A stretch of DNA of 64,000 nucleotides, taken from Oscillospiraceae bacterium (GTDB lineage Bacteria; Bacillota; Clostridia; Oscillospirales; Acutalibacteraceae). The stretch covers positions 1 to 64,000 of the forward strand of contig SVOH01000007.1 in the NCBI GenBank assembly GCA_015066515.1, read 5' to 3'. Positions within the stretch are counted from its first letter, which is position 1. Each line of letters begins with the position of its first letter. Positions 49,880 through 58,032 of the stretch are shown here, piece by piece. Below the pieces are notes generated by a model, which was not told the DNA's origin, ran no database searches, and saw nothing but the letters and a program-made list of their open reading frames with translations. The position numbers and the translations under genes were made by a program.

Positions 49880-50695
49880 ATGGCAGGTTTGTTTGGTTTT
49901 TTGGACTTTACAAGGGAAGGACCCGGTATAAGAAAAGATGCCCCTAAAAAGAAGACTTTCTTTGTATTTTTTGAAACCTTTTTCCGTAACTTTTGGCGTT
50001 TTTTCTCGATAAATTTGGTATATTTTTTAACATCAATTCCTATACTTACAAATGGTATGGCTACTGCAGGAATAACTAATATTACCCGCAATATTGCGAG
50101 AGATAAACACTCGTTTGGCCTTAGCGATTTTTTTGAAACTATAAAAAGGAATTGGAAGCAATCACTTGCCGTAGGTATTATAAATACTATAATTACGGCA
50201 TTGCTTTTATTTGGTATATGGTTTTACAATGAATCGTATCTGCAAACACAGCAGACTCTATCACTTGCAGGACTTATTATGGTTTTAATTGTTTTTGCAA
50301 TATTCGGAATAATGAACTTTTACATTTATACACTTATGATAACCTTTAATTTTAAGTTAAAGTCATTGTATACAAACAGCTTTAAGTTTGTATTTGTAAA
50401 TTTGTGGAAAAATCTTCTTTGTGGTATATGCGTGCTTTTAATTTACGGTTTGTATATATTTTTAGCATTATTGTTTGCTGATATACGCGTATGGCTAATT
50501 GAGTTTATAATAATGGTTTCGACATTGCCGGCATTTAAATACTTACTTATACAATTTTTTACATTTGGCAGCATAAAGAAATATATTATTGATCCTTATT
50601 ATAAGGAGCATCCCGATGCCGATATAGAAAAGCGTCGCAACTTGGGTCTTGAAGTACCCGATGACGATGAGGAAGAACCGCTCTCTTGGGAGTGA
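49880..50695 (+). CDS. YesL/DUF624 family membrane protein
   Basis: A polytopic protein of the DUF624 family, often found next to carbohydrate transporters, function unproven. Features: N-terminal GLFGFLDFTREGPGI, then FFETFFRNFWRFFSINLVYFL and five to six hydrophobic helices, and an acidic cytosolic tail (DDDEEEPLSWE). 271 residues, longer than the usual 200-220. GAGGTAAAGTAAT precedes the ATG. Pairing with the upstream membrane protein suggests a two-subunit assembly; no transporter genes are adjacent. Confidence 0.82.
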   Translation: MAGLFGFLDFTREGPGIRKDAPKKKTFFVFFETFFRNFWRFFSINLVYFLTSIPILTNGMATAGITNITRNIARDKHSFGLSDFFETIKRNWKQSLAVGIINTIITALLLFGIWFYNESYLQTQQTLSLAGLIMVLIVFAIFGIMNFYIYTLMITFNFKLKSLYTNSFKFVFVNLWKNLLCGICVLLIYGLYIFLALLFADIRVWLIEFIIMVSTLPAFKYLLIQFFTFGSIKKYIIDPYYKEHPDADIEKRRNLGLEVPDDDEEEPLSWE

Positions 50696-50703
50696 TTTAT
50701 AAA

Positions 50704-50736
50704 TAAAGAACCCATCAATCAGATGGGTTCTTTGTT
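50704..50736. terminator. Terminator between the YesL-like gene and the spoIIP unit
   Basis: AAAGAACCCATC/GATGGGTTCTTT 12-bp stem with a 5-base loop; serves both convergent transcripts. Confidence 0.9.
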
Positions 50737-50926
50737 ATTTAATAACAAAATCAAGTATTCTTATAGTATCACTGTTAATTTCTATTGCATTTTTATATTC
50801 ACCAAAAGCAATTCTTACCGTGTTTTCCCAAGCCGTTGATATTCCTATCCAACCAAGACTAATACACATTATAATTACAAGTGAAATATATAGTGTTCTG
50901 AAATACGTTTTGGTTTGTCTTTTCAT
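50735..50926 (-). CDS. Small single-pass membrane protein downstream of spoIIP
   Basis: 63 residues: a basic N-terminus (MKRQTKTYFR), one hydrophobic helix (about 12-32, TLYISLVIIMCISLGWIGIST) and a short outside tail. It begins 6 nt after the spoIIP stop; AAAAGGAAAA within the end of spoIIP could serve as its ribosome site. A terminator follows immediately. Likely co-expressed in sporulation with gpr and spoIIP; function unknown. Confidence 0.65.
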   Translation of the reverse strand: MKRQTKTYFRTLYISLVIIMCISLGWIGISTAWENTVRIAFGEYKNAIEINSDTIRILDFVIK

Positions 50927-50932
50927 TTTATT

Positions 50933-52000
50933 CTATTTTCCTTTTAAAAGCGTATTAAATAAATTTATAAGTGCGTTAGAAAGCAGCTCTGCCGAGTATT
51001 TGGCTTCGGTGAGGGTGTTGCCGTCAGTACCGATTTCTATCAGCATAGAGCCTGTTGTAAGGCTTTCATTATAGTTTTTTGACATAAAGTGAATTGACCG
51101 CGCAAGGCTAGGGTACATAACTTCGATTGTTTGCTGTAGCTTTGTTGCAAGCTTTAAATTTTCTTTCCAATTTGGAAAGTTTTTAACATTACCGCTTTGT
51201 GACCCCATAACAAGCATTATTTGTGCCGCTTTTTTGCCGTCGATTTCGGTAGTTACCTTTACCTTGTCGGTATCGTTTGCGGCAATTGCGTCACGGTGCA
51301 GGTCGATAACAATTTTAATGCTGGGGTATTTTTCGGTGTATTTGCAAATGGTATCAGCGGCGCGCGAATAGCTTTCGTTATACGACGGGTTATCGTGCTG
51401 CGTGGTGTCATGTAGCGTTACAATTCCTGCGTCGTTTAGCCTATCGGCAATTATTTTGCCCAAAGCTACCATATTATATGCGTTGTCGGTATTTCTTGCG
51501 GTATCGTTTTCGGTATAATATTTTTCGTTGTGCCGTAGATAGCTTTCGGTTGCGTGCGTGTGAAGAATCAGAACCTGCGGCTTGCCGTTTTTTTCTATTT
51601 TAAATGGGAGCTCTCCGTTTACAAAATCCTTCAAATTAATTTTAAGATCAGTGTTATTCTTTAGATAAACATTGTTGTAAGAAGTGTTGGCAGTATAGGG
51701 GGAAATAAATTTTTCTATAACCTTGCCTTGCACAGCTCCACTTGCCGACACCATAACTGACTCGGTCGTATCGGTGACAGAGGGAGTACCGATTGTTTGT
51801 GAATTTGAAATATCGGTGTTTACGTTCTCGGTGTTTTTATTATTATGCGGTGTGGTGTCAACTACAATTATCGGCGACATAGTTTGTATAGCAATATCGC
51901 CGATAGTATAACTTAACCCCTTAATGCTTGTATATGTTAAAAATAGCGCGACAATCAGTGCTGATGCACAAAAGCGTATTATAGCGCCACGATTACCCAT
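50933..52000 (-). CDS. spoIIP: Stage II sporulation protein P (peptidoglycan hydrolase)
   Basis: An amidase/endopeptidase that with SpoIID and SpoIIM thins septal peptidoglycan during engulfment. One N-terminal membrane helix (about 8-26), a low-complexity linker (about 40-110) and the SpoIIP domain starting VLILHTHATESY. Zinc-ligand candidates include the first histidine of that motif, IDLHRDA and the final MLIEIGTDGNTLTEA. 355 residues. It lies 45 nt downstream of gpr, in the standard gpr-spoIIP order. Confidence 0.95.
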   Translation of the reverse strand: MGNRGAIIRFCASALIVALFLTYTSIKGLSYTIGDIAIQTMSPIIVVDTTPHNNKNTENVNTDISNSQTIGTPSVTDTTESVMVSASGAVQGKVIEKFISPYTANTSYNNVYLKNNTDLKINLKDFVNGELPFKIEKNGKPQVLILHTHATESYLRHNEKYYTENDTARNTDNAYNMVALGKIIADRLNDAGIVTLHDTTQHDNPSYNESYSRAADTICKYTEKYPSIKIVIDLHRDAIAANDTDKVKVTTEIDGKKAAQIMLVMGSQSGNVKNFPNWKENLKLATKLQQTIEVMYPSLARSIHFMSKNYNESLTTGSMLIEIGTDGNTLTEAKYSAELLSNALINLFNTLLKGK

Positions 52001-52045
52001 TTAAAATCACCATCCATAAATAATTTTATGCTTACAGAGGTGTTT

Positions 52046-52870
52046 TTATGTTAGGCTTTCTATTATATCTATATCGAGTTCGGGTTGTAAAAATATGTTT
52101 ATTGCGCGGGAGATAATGTCCGCCGCCTTTTCTACAAGCAGGTCGATTTCTTTTGGTGTTACCATCATATTTTCGTCCGAATTAAAAAAACTGTTTGCAT
52201 CTATTACGGTAGGCACACCCACCGCAATAACCGGTATGCCAAGTGTGTCAAGATTTAAAGGCTTTCGCGCGTTGTTTACACCTGAGCCTGCCACTATACC
52301 GGTATTGCTTATTTGTATTGTGCGGCAAAGTCGCTCAGGGTCGCGGCAGGCAAGGGCGTCTACGGCGATTATAATATCGGGTTTAATTTTTTGGGAAGTG
52401 GCACTTATAAGGTCATAGCTTTCAATACCCGTTTTACCGAGCACATTTGGCGTTATTGTGCTAACGCTTTTTAAATCGTCAAGTCCCAAATTGTGTTTGA
52501 GTTCGTCGCATAAATGCCGAGTTGCAAGTACTCTATCGGCAACGATTGGCCCTAAGGCGTCGGGAGTTATATCGGTGTTTCCAAGGCCCACTACAAGCGT
52601 ATGGTTTATATTTGCATTTATTATACTTCGCAGTGCATTAACGGTGGACTTTATTACAGTTTCGGTATCACATACAAAATCAAGACGCGGAAAGAAAAGG
52701 GTGCAATATGTGCCGATGGGTTTGCCTAAAATTTTTGCCGCATCATTATTGGTTATTTTTACCGTAGAAATTATTACATCTTTCTCCTTTACCTCCAACA
52801 CATCTACACCAGATATATTTGATGCATTTTCTGATTTTATTTCAGTGATAAGGTCGGTTCTGATATTCAT
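52046..52870 (-). CDS. gpr: Germination protease GPR (short form)
   Basis: An aspartate-type protease that degrades small acid-soluble spore proteins at germination. Conserved blocks: IRTDL at the N-terminus, VVGLGNTDITPDALGP, IIAVDALACRDPERL, AGSGVNNARKPL, GIPVIAVGVPTVIDA and MVTPKEID. At 274 residues it lacks the region of about 80 residues found before MVTPKE in Bacillus GPR, and it begins MNIRTDL, so almost no propeptide precedes the block at whose edge Bacillus GPR is auto-processed. GGTGA precedes the ATG. A sigma-G-like promoter lies upstream. Confidence 0.93.
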   Translation of the reverse strand: MNIRTDLITEIKSENASNISGVDVLEVKEKDVIISTVKITNNDAAKILGKPIGTYCTLFFPRLDFVCDTETVIKSTVNALRSIINANINHTLVVGLGNTDITPDALGPIVADRVLATRHLCDELKHNLGLDDLKSVSTITPNVLGKTGIESYDLISATSQKIKPDIIIAVDALACRDPERLCRTIQISNTGIVAGSGVNNARKPLNLDTLGIPVIAVGVPTVIDANSFFNSDENMMVTPKEIDLLVEKAADIISRAINIFLQPELDIDIIESLT

Positions 52871-52886
52871 AAATAATCACCGTGAA

Positions 52887-52915
52887 TATTATGCCCCAAA
52901 AACCAAAGACTCTGC
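52887..52915 (-). promoter_or_regulatory. Candidate sigma-G-type promoter of gpr
   Basis: On the minus strand GCAGA, 17 bp, CATAATA, compared with a forespore consensus of about GHATR...CATNHTA. It overlaps the ftsK terminator. Confidence 0.35.
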
Positions 52916-52940
52916 CTAAAAATTTTAAGCAGAGTCTTAA
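52905..52940 (-). terminator. Terminator of ftsK/spoIIIE
   Basis: AAGACTCTGC/GCAGAGTCTT stem just after the stop codon, with T-rich sequence in the loop and after it. Confidence 0.75.
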
Positions 52941-52945
52941 ATATT

Positions 52946-55375
52946 TTATTCTTCACTTGAAGCTCGCATTTCCATAAGCTGATCGTGCGTTATAAGCACT
53001 TGACGAGGTTTGGAACCCTCGTATGGTCCTATAATTCCACGTTCTTCCATTTGGTCGATTATGCGTGCTGCACGCGAGTAACCGAGTTTAAGCTTTCTTT
53101 GTAATAGTGACGTCGACGCTTGACCAAGCTCAACCACAACCTTGATTGCATCTTCAAGAACAGGGTCGTCGGCATCGGCAGCATCCTCGGGTACACCTGT
53201 GCGCTGTTGTTTGTCAATGGCTGCCTGACGCTCGATTTCAAGCATAACGTTATCATCGTAAGTGGTTTTGCCGCCGCTTTTTACATACTCAACAACCCTT
53301 TCAACCTCTTCGTCACTTACAAAGCAACCTTGAATTCGGTTTGGCTTATTAGCTCCTACAGGGCGGAACAGCATATCACCGCGACCTAGTAGTTTTTCGG
53401 CACCTGCACAGTCAAGAATGGTACCGCTATCAATATGAGATGAAACGGCAAAAGCAATACGAGTTGGAATGTTTGCCTTAATTACACCGGTTACGACGTT
53501 AACCGACGGACGCTGTGTTGCGATAAGCAGGTGAATACCTGCCGCGCGAGCCTTTGCGGCGATACGATTAATTGAATCTTCCACTTCTTTTGGTGCTGTC
53601 ATCATAAGATCAGCAAGCTCGTCGATAATAATTACAATGCGTGGCATCTTTTTAATTTCAGGCTCATCAACTAAGGATTCTACAAATTTGTTGTAGCCCT
53701 CTATGTTACGAACATCGCGGTCAGCAAACATTTTGTATCGCTGTTCCATTTCGTTAACTGCCCAACCGAGAGCACCGGCGGCTTTTCTGGGTTCGGTAAT
53801 AACGGGAACAATAAGGTGAGGTATACCGTTGTATATACCAAGCTCTACAACCTTCGGGTCAACCATAAGAAGCTTTACATCTTCGGGAGAAGCCTTATAT
53901 AAAAGACTTACAATAAATGAGTTAATACAAACTGATTTACCGCTACCCGTAGCGCCGGCGATGAGTCCGTGTGGCATTTTTGCAATGTCGGTAACCACAG
54001 TATTACCGCCTATATCTTTACCCATAGATACAGTAAGCTTGCTTTTTGAAGCAGAAAATGTTGTAGACTCAATTACTTCACGTATACCAACAGTAGCGCT
54101 TGCGCGGTTTGGAACCTCAATACCAACTGCGGCTTTGTTTGGAATAGGCGCTTCGATACGCACGCCGGCAGTTGCCAAATTAAGCGCAATATCATCGGCA
54201 AGGCTTGTGATTTTGCTTATTTTTACACCGGCCTTTGGCTGTAATTCGTAACGGGTAACCGTAGGACCGCGGCTAACATTTATAACCTGTGTTTCTACAC
54301 CAAAGCTTTTTAGTGTGTCTACAAGTCGCTGTGCAGTGCTTTCAAGCTCGGCTGCTACAGTTTTGCTGTCGGCACTTTGAATATTGTCAAGCAATGAAAG
54401 CGGTGGAAATTTGTAAATAGGCATATCATCGGCCGTTTCAGCAATTTCATTTGCAACGGCGTCGGTTTCTTTTTGAAAATCTACAGTAATTCTCTCGGGA
54501 GTATTACCTTGTGCTTCTTCACGAGCTGCGGCTATTGCATCATCAACATCGGCGCCATCGTCCACAGGAATGTATTCGTCATCATCTGTTGGGGTGGGTA
54601 TTTCTTCGTCGTTGTAGCTTTCAACAAGTCGCTGCTGAATTTCTTCGAGATCGTCTTTTTTTACTGTAGGCTTTTCAGGTTCCTCTACAGGAATATCGAC
54701 ATCAAAGCCCTTAATAATTTTAAGCTGTTTTTTGGGTTTTTGATCTTTTTCGGCCTCGCGTTGTGCGCGCTCCTGAAAAGCGTTACTTGCCTGCTCGCCA
54801 ACCACCTGTGCAGGTTTTGCCAAAGCTTTAAATAGAGCAATAAGATGTGTTCCCGTAATAATCATTATGAAAACAAAAATAAGTAAAATCAGTGTGATTA
54901 TGGCGCCGGTTTTACCAAATGCCAGTGCAATAGGAATACCAACAAGCGTGCCTAAAAGGCCGCCACCAAATTTGTGCGTTAGATTCCATGCGTCAGAGAG
55001 TGCGCCGGCAAAGCTGAAGGCAGGATCTTTGAGTTGATCCTTACCTATTAGACAAATTGATATAAAAGCGCCGATAGCGACAACAAGAATTACTGATTCA
55101 ATGATTTTTGCGTTTATACTTGTCGAGAATTTTTCTGTTGCAAAAATTATGGCTATAGCCCCCAATAAAAACGGATAAAAATATGCCGTAAAGCCAAAAA
55201 TTCTAAACATAAATTCATGCAAATGTGTCCAAAGGTTTTCACCCTTTATAAACACCACAAACATTAAAAATATTGCAACAGCAAACCAAATTACCGAATG
55301 TAGTTGACGGTTGGCCTTTGCTGTGGCTTGGGTTTTGTTTTTAGAAGAGGGGCGACCTCTTTTTTTTGTTGCCAT
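52946..55375 (-). CDS. ftsK: DNA translocase FtsK/SpoIIIE
   Basis: A septal motor that pumps chromosomal DNA across the division or sporulation septum. N-terminal membrane domain with four or five helices (about residues 25-190), an acidic linker, then the RecA-like motor: Walker A GATGSGKSVC, Walker B VIIIDELADLMM, and QRPSVNVVTGVIK. The C-terminal winged-helix gamma domain (STSLLQRKLKLGYSRAARIIDQMEE) reads orientation sequences. 809 residues. Beside gpr and spoIIP, it probably serves as SpoIIIE. tepA lies directly upstream, as in Bacillus. Confidence 0.96.
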   Translation of the reverse strand: MATKKRGRPSSKNKTQATAKANRQLHSVIWFAVAIFLMFVVFIKGENLWTHLHEFMFRIFGFTAYFYPFLLGAIAIIFATEKFSTSINAKIIESVILVVAIGAFISICLIGKDQLKDPAFSFAGALSDAWNLTHKFGGGLLGTLVGIPIALAFGKTGAIITLILLIFVFIMIITGTHLIALFKALAKPAQVVGEQASNAFQERAQREAEKDQKPKKQLKIIKGFDVDIPVEEPEKPTVKKDDLEEIQQRLVESYNDEEIPTPTDDDEYIPVDDGADVDDAIAAAREEAQGNTPERITVDFQKETDAVANEIAETADDMPIYKFPPLSLLDNIQSADSKTVAAELESTAQRLVDTLKSFGVETQVINVSRGPTVTRYELQPKAGVKISKITSLADDIALNLATAGVRIEAPIPNKAAVGIEVPNRASATVGIREVIESTTFSASKSKLTVSMGKDIGGNTVVTDIAKMPHGLIAGATGSGKSVCINSFIVSLLYKASPEDVKLLMVDPKVVELGIYNGIPHLIVPVITEPRKAAGALGWAVNEMEQRYKMFADRDVRNIEGYNKFVESLVDEPEIKKMPRIVIIIDELADLMMTAPKEVEDSINRIAAKARAAGIHLLIATQRPSVNVVTGVIKANIPTRIAFAVSSHIDSGTILDCAGAEKLLGRGDMLFRPVGANKPNRIQGCFVSDEEVERVVEYVKSGGKTTYDDNVMLEIERQAAIDKQQRTGVPEDAADADDPVLEDAIKVVVELGQASTSLLQRKLKLGYSRAARIIDQMEERGIIGPYEGSKPRQVLITHDQLMEMRASSEE

Positions 55376-55423
55376 ATATGTAACTCCCCATAATAAAATT
55401 TTGTATTTGTATGTATAGTGTTG

Positions 55424-56113
55424 CTATTCAACACTATTTTTTTGTTCAATCATTTTATAAAGACAATCCAAAACCTTACCAAGCGTTCCGATTGAGTCTA
55501 TTAACTTTTCTTTTACTGCTTGGTCACCCGAAAGGGTAGTGCCGACATCGGTGACAAGCTCACCGGTGTTCATCATAAGTTTTGTAAAATTTTCTGCCGT
55601 AATTCCCGAATTTTTGACCACAAAATCGGTGATGCGGTCCTGCATACGAGCAAAGTGATTCATTGTTTGCGGCACGCCAATAACCAAACCGCTGGTTCTT
55701 ACAGGATGAACGGTCATTGTAGCGCTTGGTGCTATAAATGATTTTTTTGCCGATACGGCAAGTGGAATACCAATAGAATGACCGCCGCCCAGCACAAAAC
55801 TAACTGTTGGTTTTTTCATACCAGAAATAAGTTCTGCCAAGGCAAGTCCTGCTTCAACATCGCCACCAACTGTATTTAATATTATTAGTACGCCTTCAAT
55901 GTTTTTGTCTTGCTCTACAGCCACAAGCTGTGGAATAATATGCTCGTATTTTGTGGTTTTGCTGTTTTCGGGCAGGCAAGAATGTCCTTCTATTTCTCCT
56001 ATAATTGTAAGGCAGAAAATTTTATGCCTACAATCTTCAACATTTATTGTGCCTAAATCCTTTATTGCTTCCAGTTGTTCACTGTTTTGTGATTCGTTCT
56101 TATTATTGCTCAT
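55424..56113 (-). CDS. tepA: ClpP-like protease TepA family
   Basis: A ClpP/crotonase-fold serine protease homologous to Bacillus YmfB/TepA, reported to help degrade spore proteins or assist secretion. The oxyanion glycines and serine are in VLGGGHSIGIPLAVSA, and the histidine in TVHPVRTSG; LNTVGGDVEAGLALAEL is the usual ClpP segment. The ORF track's TTG start at 56128 is replaced by the ATG at 56113, preceded by GGAGGG. 229 residues. No signal peptide. Likely co-transcribed with ftsK (48-nt gap). Confidence 0.9.
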   Translation of the reverse strand: MSNNKNESQNSEQLEAIKDLGTINVEDCRHKIFCLTIIGEIEGHSCLPENSKTTKYEHIIPQLVAVEQDKNIEGVLIILNTVGGDVEAGLALAELISGMKKPTVSFVLGGGHSIGIPLAVSAKKSFIAPSATMTVHPVRTSGLVIGVPQTMNHFARMQDRITDFVVKNSGITAENFTKLMMNTGELVTDVGTTLSGDQAVKEKLIDSIGTLGKVLDCLYKMIEQKNSVE

Positions 56114-56166
56114 ATAATTTCCCTCCAAATCTATTATTTGAAAAGAAACTATAACAATACATAATA

Positions 56167-56195
56167 ATTATATATCTTTTATATATAATTTGCAA
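56167..56195 (-). promoter_or_regulatory. Promoter of tepA-ftsK
   Basis: On the minus strand TTGCAA, 17 bp, TATAAT, about 45 nt ahead of the start codon. Confidence 0.6.
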
Positions 56196-56276
56196 GAAAA
56201 TACTTTATTTTTATTTGAAAAAGTAATATAATTAAATTAACAAAAATAGTTGTACACGCGAAAGGGGAGATAGCAT

Positions 56277-57464
56277 TTGAAATTTGAAACCGCTAGTCAG
56301 GCTGCAGCCCGTTTGGGCGTTACAGTGCGCGCAGTTCAAAAATGGGCAAAAGAAGGCAAGCTTGAGGGCGCTCAAAAAATAGGACGCGATTGGATGATTC
56401 CTTTTGGCGCGGTAGCAACGGAAACGAAGGTAGATGTAGTTGAAACCAAAGCTACCAAGAAAGTTTTTGACGTTGCATTTCCAATGTTTCAGCTTCCATA
56501 TTTTTCAGGCGAACTGCTTGAACATATTAACAAAATAAGCGACCCCGATGAACGCGATTTATACTTAATTGAGTATTATTATTTTATAGGAGAGCTTGAA
56601 AAGTCCGAGGAAATTGCCGAATTATATATAGATTCTCCCAATTTAAAGCACCGATTGTCTGCTGAACTGTTTAGCACCTTTGATAATATGATTACAGGTC
56701 ATTTACATAAAGTGCATTTTGCGGCAGGACTTTTAAAGTCGGAAATTGAAAACAGCGATTTGACCGACGAATCGGCAATACGCGATAACGCGCTAAAGGT
56801 TTTTGCAGGTGTGGTTTTAAAAACGCAGCTTCACACACCGTTTGAGACTGTGCCGCAAATCGAGGATTACATTAAGCATTTGCCGGAAGGTTTAAGAATT
56901 ATAGCGCTTTATTTATCGGCATATAAGGCATACCTTGCAAAAGACTACAGCCGTTCACTTGGTATTGCTCAGGCGGCTATCAACTGTGCAACGATGCAAT
57001 ATCCTATGCCGATGATATACTGCAATATAATTTGTGCAATAGACTGCATAAATCTTTTGCAGCTTAATAAAGCTGGTGAGTATATTAAAAGGGCATGGGA
57101 GCTCGCAATTCCGTATAAAATGTATATGCCTTTTGTTGAGCACTATAGTATATTGCAGGGTTTGCTTGAAAACAATTTTAAGAGATCTGATATAGATAAT
57201 TACAACAAGATTATAGAACTTGCAAGAAAGTATAATACATCTTGGTATCAGGTTTATAATAAAAAGACCGATAGAAATGTTACAATGGAGCTTACCCCTA
57301 CAGAATTCACCATTGCAATGCTTTATTCAAGAAACTGGCGGGCCAAAGAAATTGCAGCGCATATGCACATTTCGGAACGCACGGTTACAAACTATATACA
57401 GGTAATTTATGAAAAACTCAATATAAACGGAAGAAAAGAATTAGAAAAATACGTTATGAATTAA
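56277..57464 (+). CDS. Two-headed transcriptional regulator: excisionase-type HTH plus LuxR-type HTH
   Basis: Residues 1-45 form a MerR/excisionase-like winged helix (TASQAAARLGVTVRAVQKWAKEGKLEGAQKIGRDWMIP). Residues about 70-320 are an all-helical, TPR/MalT-like region with several YxxxxAYLAKDYSRSLGIA-type helices. Residues about 335-395 are a GerE/LuxR HTH (LTPTEFTIAMLYSRNWRAKEIAAHMHISERTVTNYIQ). No receiver domain or sensor is present, so the helical middle is the likely input. The start is TTG after AAAGGGGAG. 395 residues. It directly precedes the adhesin operon and is a good candidate for its regulator. Confidence 0.85.
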   Translation: MKFETASQAAARLGVTVRAVQKWAKEGKLEGAQKIGRDWMIPFGAVATETKVDVVETKATKKVFDVAFPMFQLPYFSGELLEHINKISDPDERDLYLIEYYYFIGELEKSEEIAELYIDSPNLKHRLSAELFSTFDNMITGHLHKVHFAAGLLKSEIENSDLTDESAIRDNALKVFAGVVLKTQLHTPFETVPQIEDYIKHLPEGLRIIALYLSAYKAYLAKDYSRSLGIAQAAINCATMQYPMPMIYCNIICAIDCINLLQLNKAGEYIKRAWELAIPYKMYMPFVEHYSILQGLLENNFKRSDIDNYNKIIELARKYNTSWYQVYNKKTDRNVTMELTPTEFTIAMLYSRNWRAKEIAAHMHISERTVTNYIQVIYEKLNINGRKELEKYVMN

Positions 57465-57466
57465 AT

Positions 57467-57512
57467 AAGACACTACTTGATTCGGCAAAACGAACAAAGT
57501 AGTGTCTTTTTG
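57467..57512 (+). terminator. Terminator of the regulator gene
   Basis: AAGACACTACTT/AAGTAGTGTCTT 12-bp stem followed by TTTT, just after the stop codon. Confidence 0.88.
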
Positions 57513-57598
57513 TTCGTTTAGGCGAACAAATTTGCAATAAATCGTTCGTTAAAACGAATGAATGTTTGGCAAATTGCTGTTAAAACAATAACAATTTG
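57489..57598. repeat. Cluster of inverted repeats between the regulator and the adhesin operon
   Basis: TTGTTCG/CGAACAA (57510-57529), TTCGTT-AA-AACGAA (57545-57558) and CAAATTG/CAATTTG (about 57570-57597); a further CGAACAAA lies at 57491-57498. The repeated TTCG-centred palindromes look like binding sites of a dimeric regulator. No coding frame is seen in 57465-57743. Confidence 0.6.
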
Positions 57599-57677
57599 TC
57601 TTTTTTGTAAGAATACCTTGTTTTTCACCGGTAAAAAATAAAAGCAAACTTACAGACATTTCTTTTTAAAAATACTC

Positions 57678-57706
57678 GTTACAAGTTTAAGTTTTGAGTC
57701 TATAAT
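57678..57706 (+). promoter_or_regulatory. Candidate promoter of the adhesin operon
   Basis: GTTACA, 17 bp, TATAAT. The poor -35 is consistent with dependence on an activator. Confidence 0.5.
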
Positions 57707-57743
57707 AAATTTGTAAAATAAATTTGTTACCAGGAGGGAGCCT

Positions 57744-58031
57744 ATGGCTAAGACTCTCAATCGCCAGTTTGTTTTATACGGTGACATTGTAGACGTGACA
57801 TTTGTATATAATGAACTGTCAGACAAATATTTTGGCGACTACCCAAATTTTGATGAAAGTCCACGAATTACACCTTGCGGCAGGCGATGGGTAAACGCTA
57901 CAAAAGAAGATTGCCCGTATGCCGATAAAGAGTATGGTGATTGTGGCTCGTGTCAGTATTATCGATGCGAACACCCCGGTGATTTGATTGGTGTTTGTGA
58001 CAATGAGAAATTAAGAAAGGAAGCAGTTTGA
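57744..58031 (+). CDS. Small six-cysteine cytoplasmic protein
   Basis: Not recognised. 95 residues without signal peptide or membrane helix. The first 40 residues are ordinary (QFVLYGDIVDVTFVYNELSD); the rest holds Cys45, Cys57, Cys67, Cys70, Cys75 and Cys85, including CGSCQYYRC. Such spacing suggests zinc binding or a redox or iron-sulfur role. CAGGAGGGAG precedes the ATG. The adhesin's ATG lies one base after its stop codon, so the two proteins are made from one message with coupled translation. Confidence 0.75.
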   Translation: MAKTLNRQFVLYGDIVDVTFVYNELSDKYFGDYPNFDESPRITPCGRRWVNATKEDCPYADKEYGDCGSCQYYRCEHPGDLIGVCDNEKLRKEAV

Positions 58032-58032
58032 A

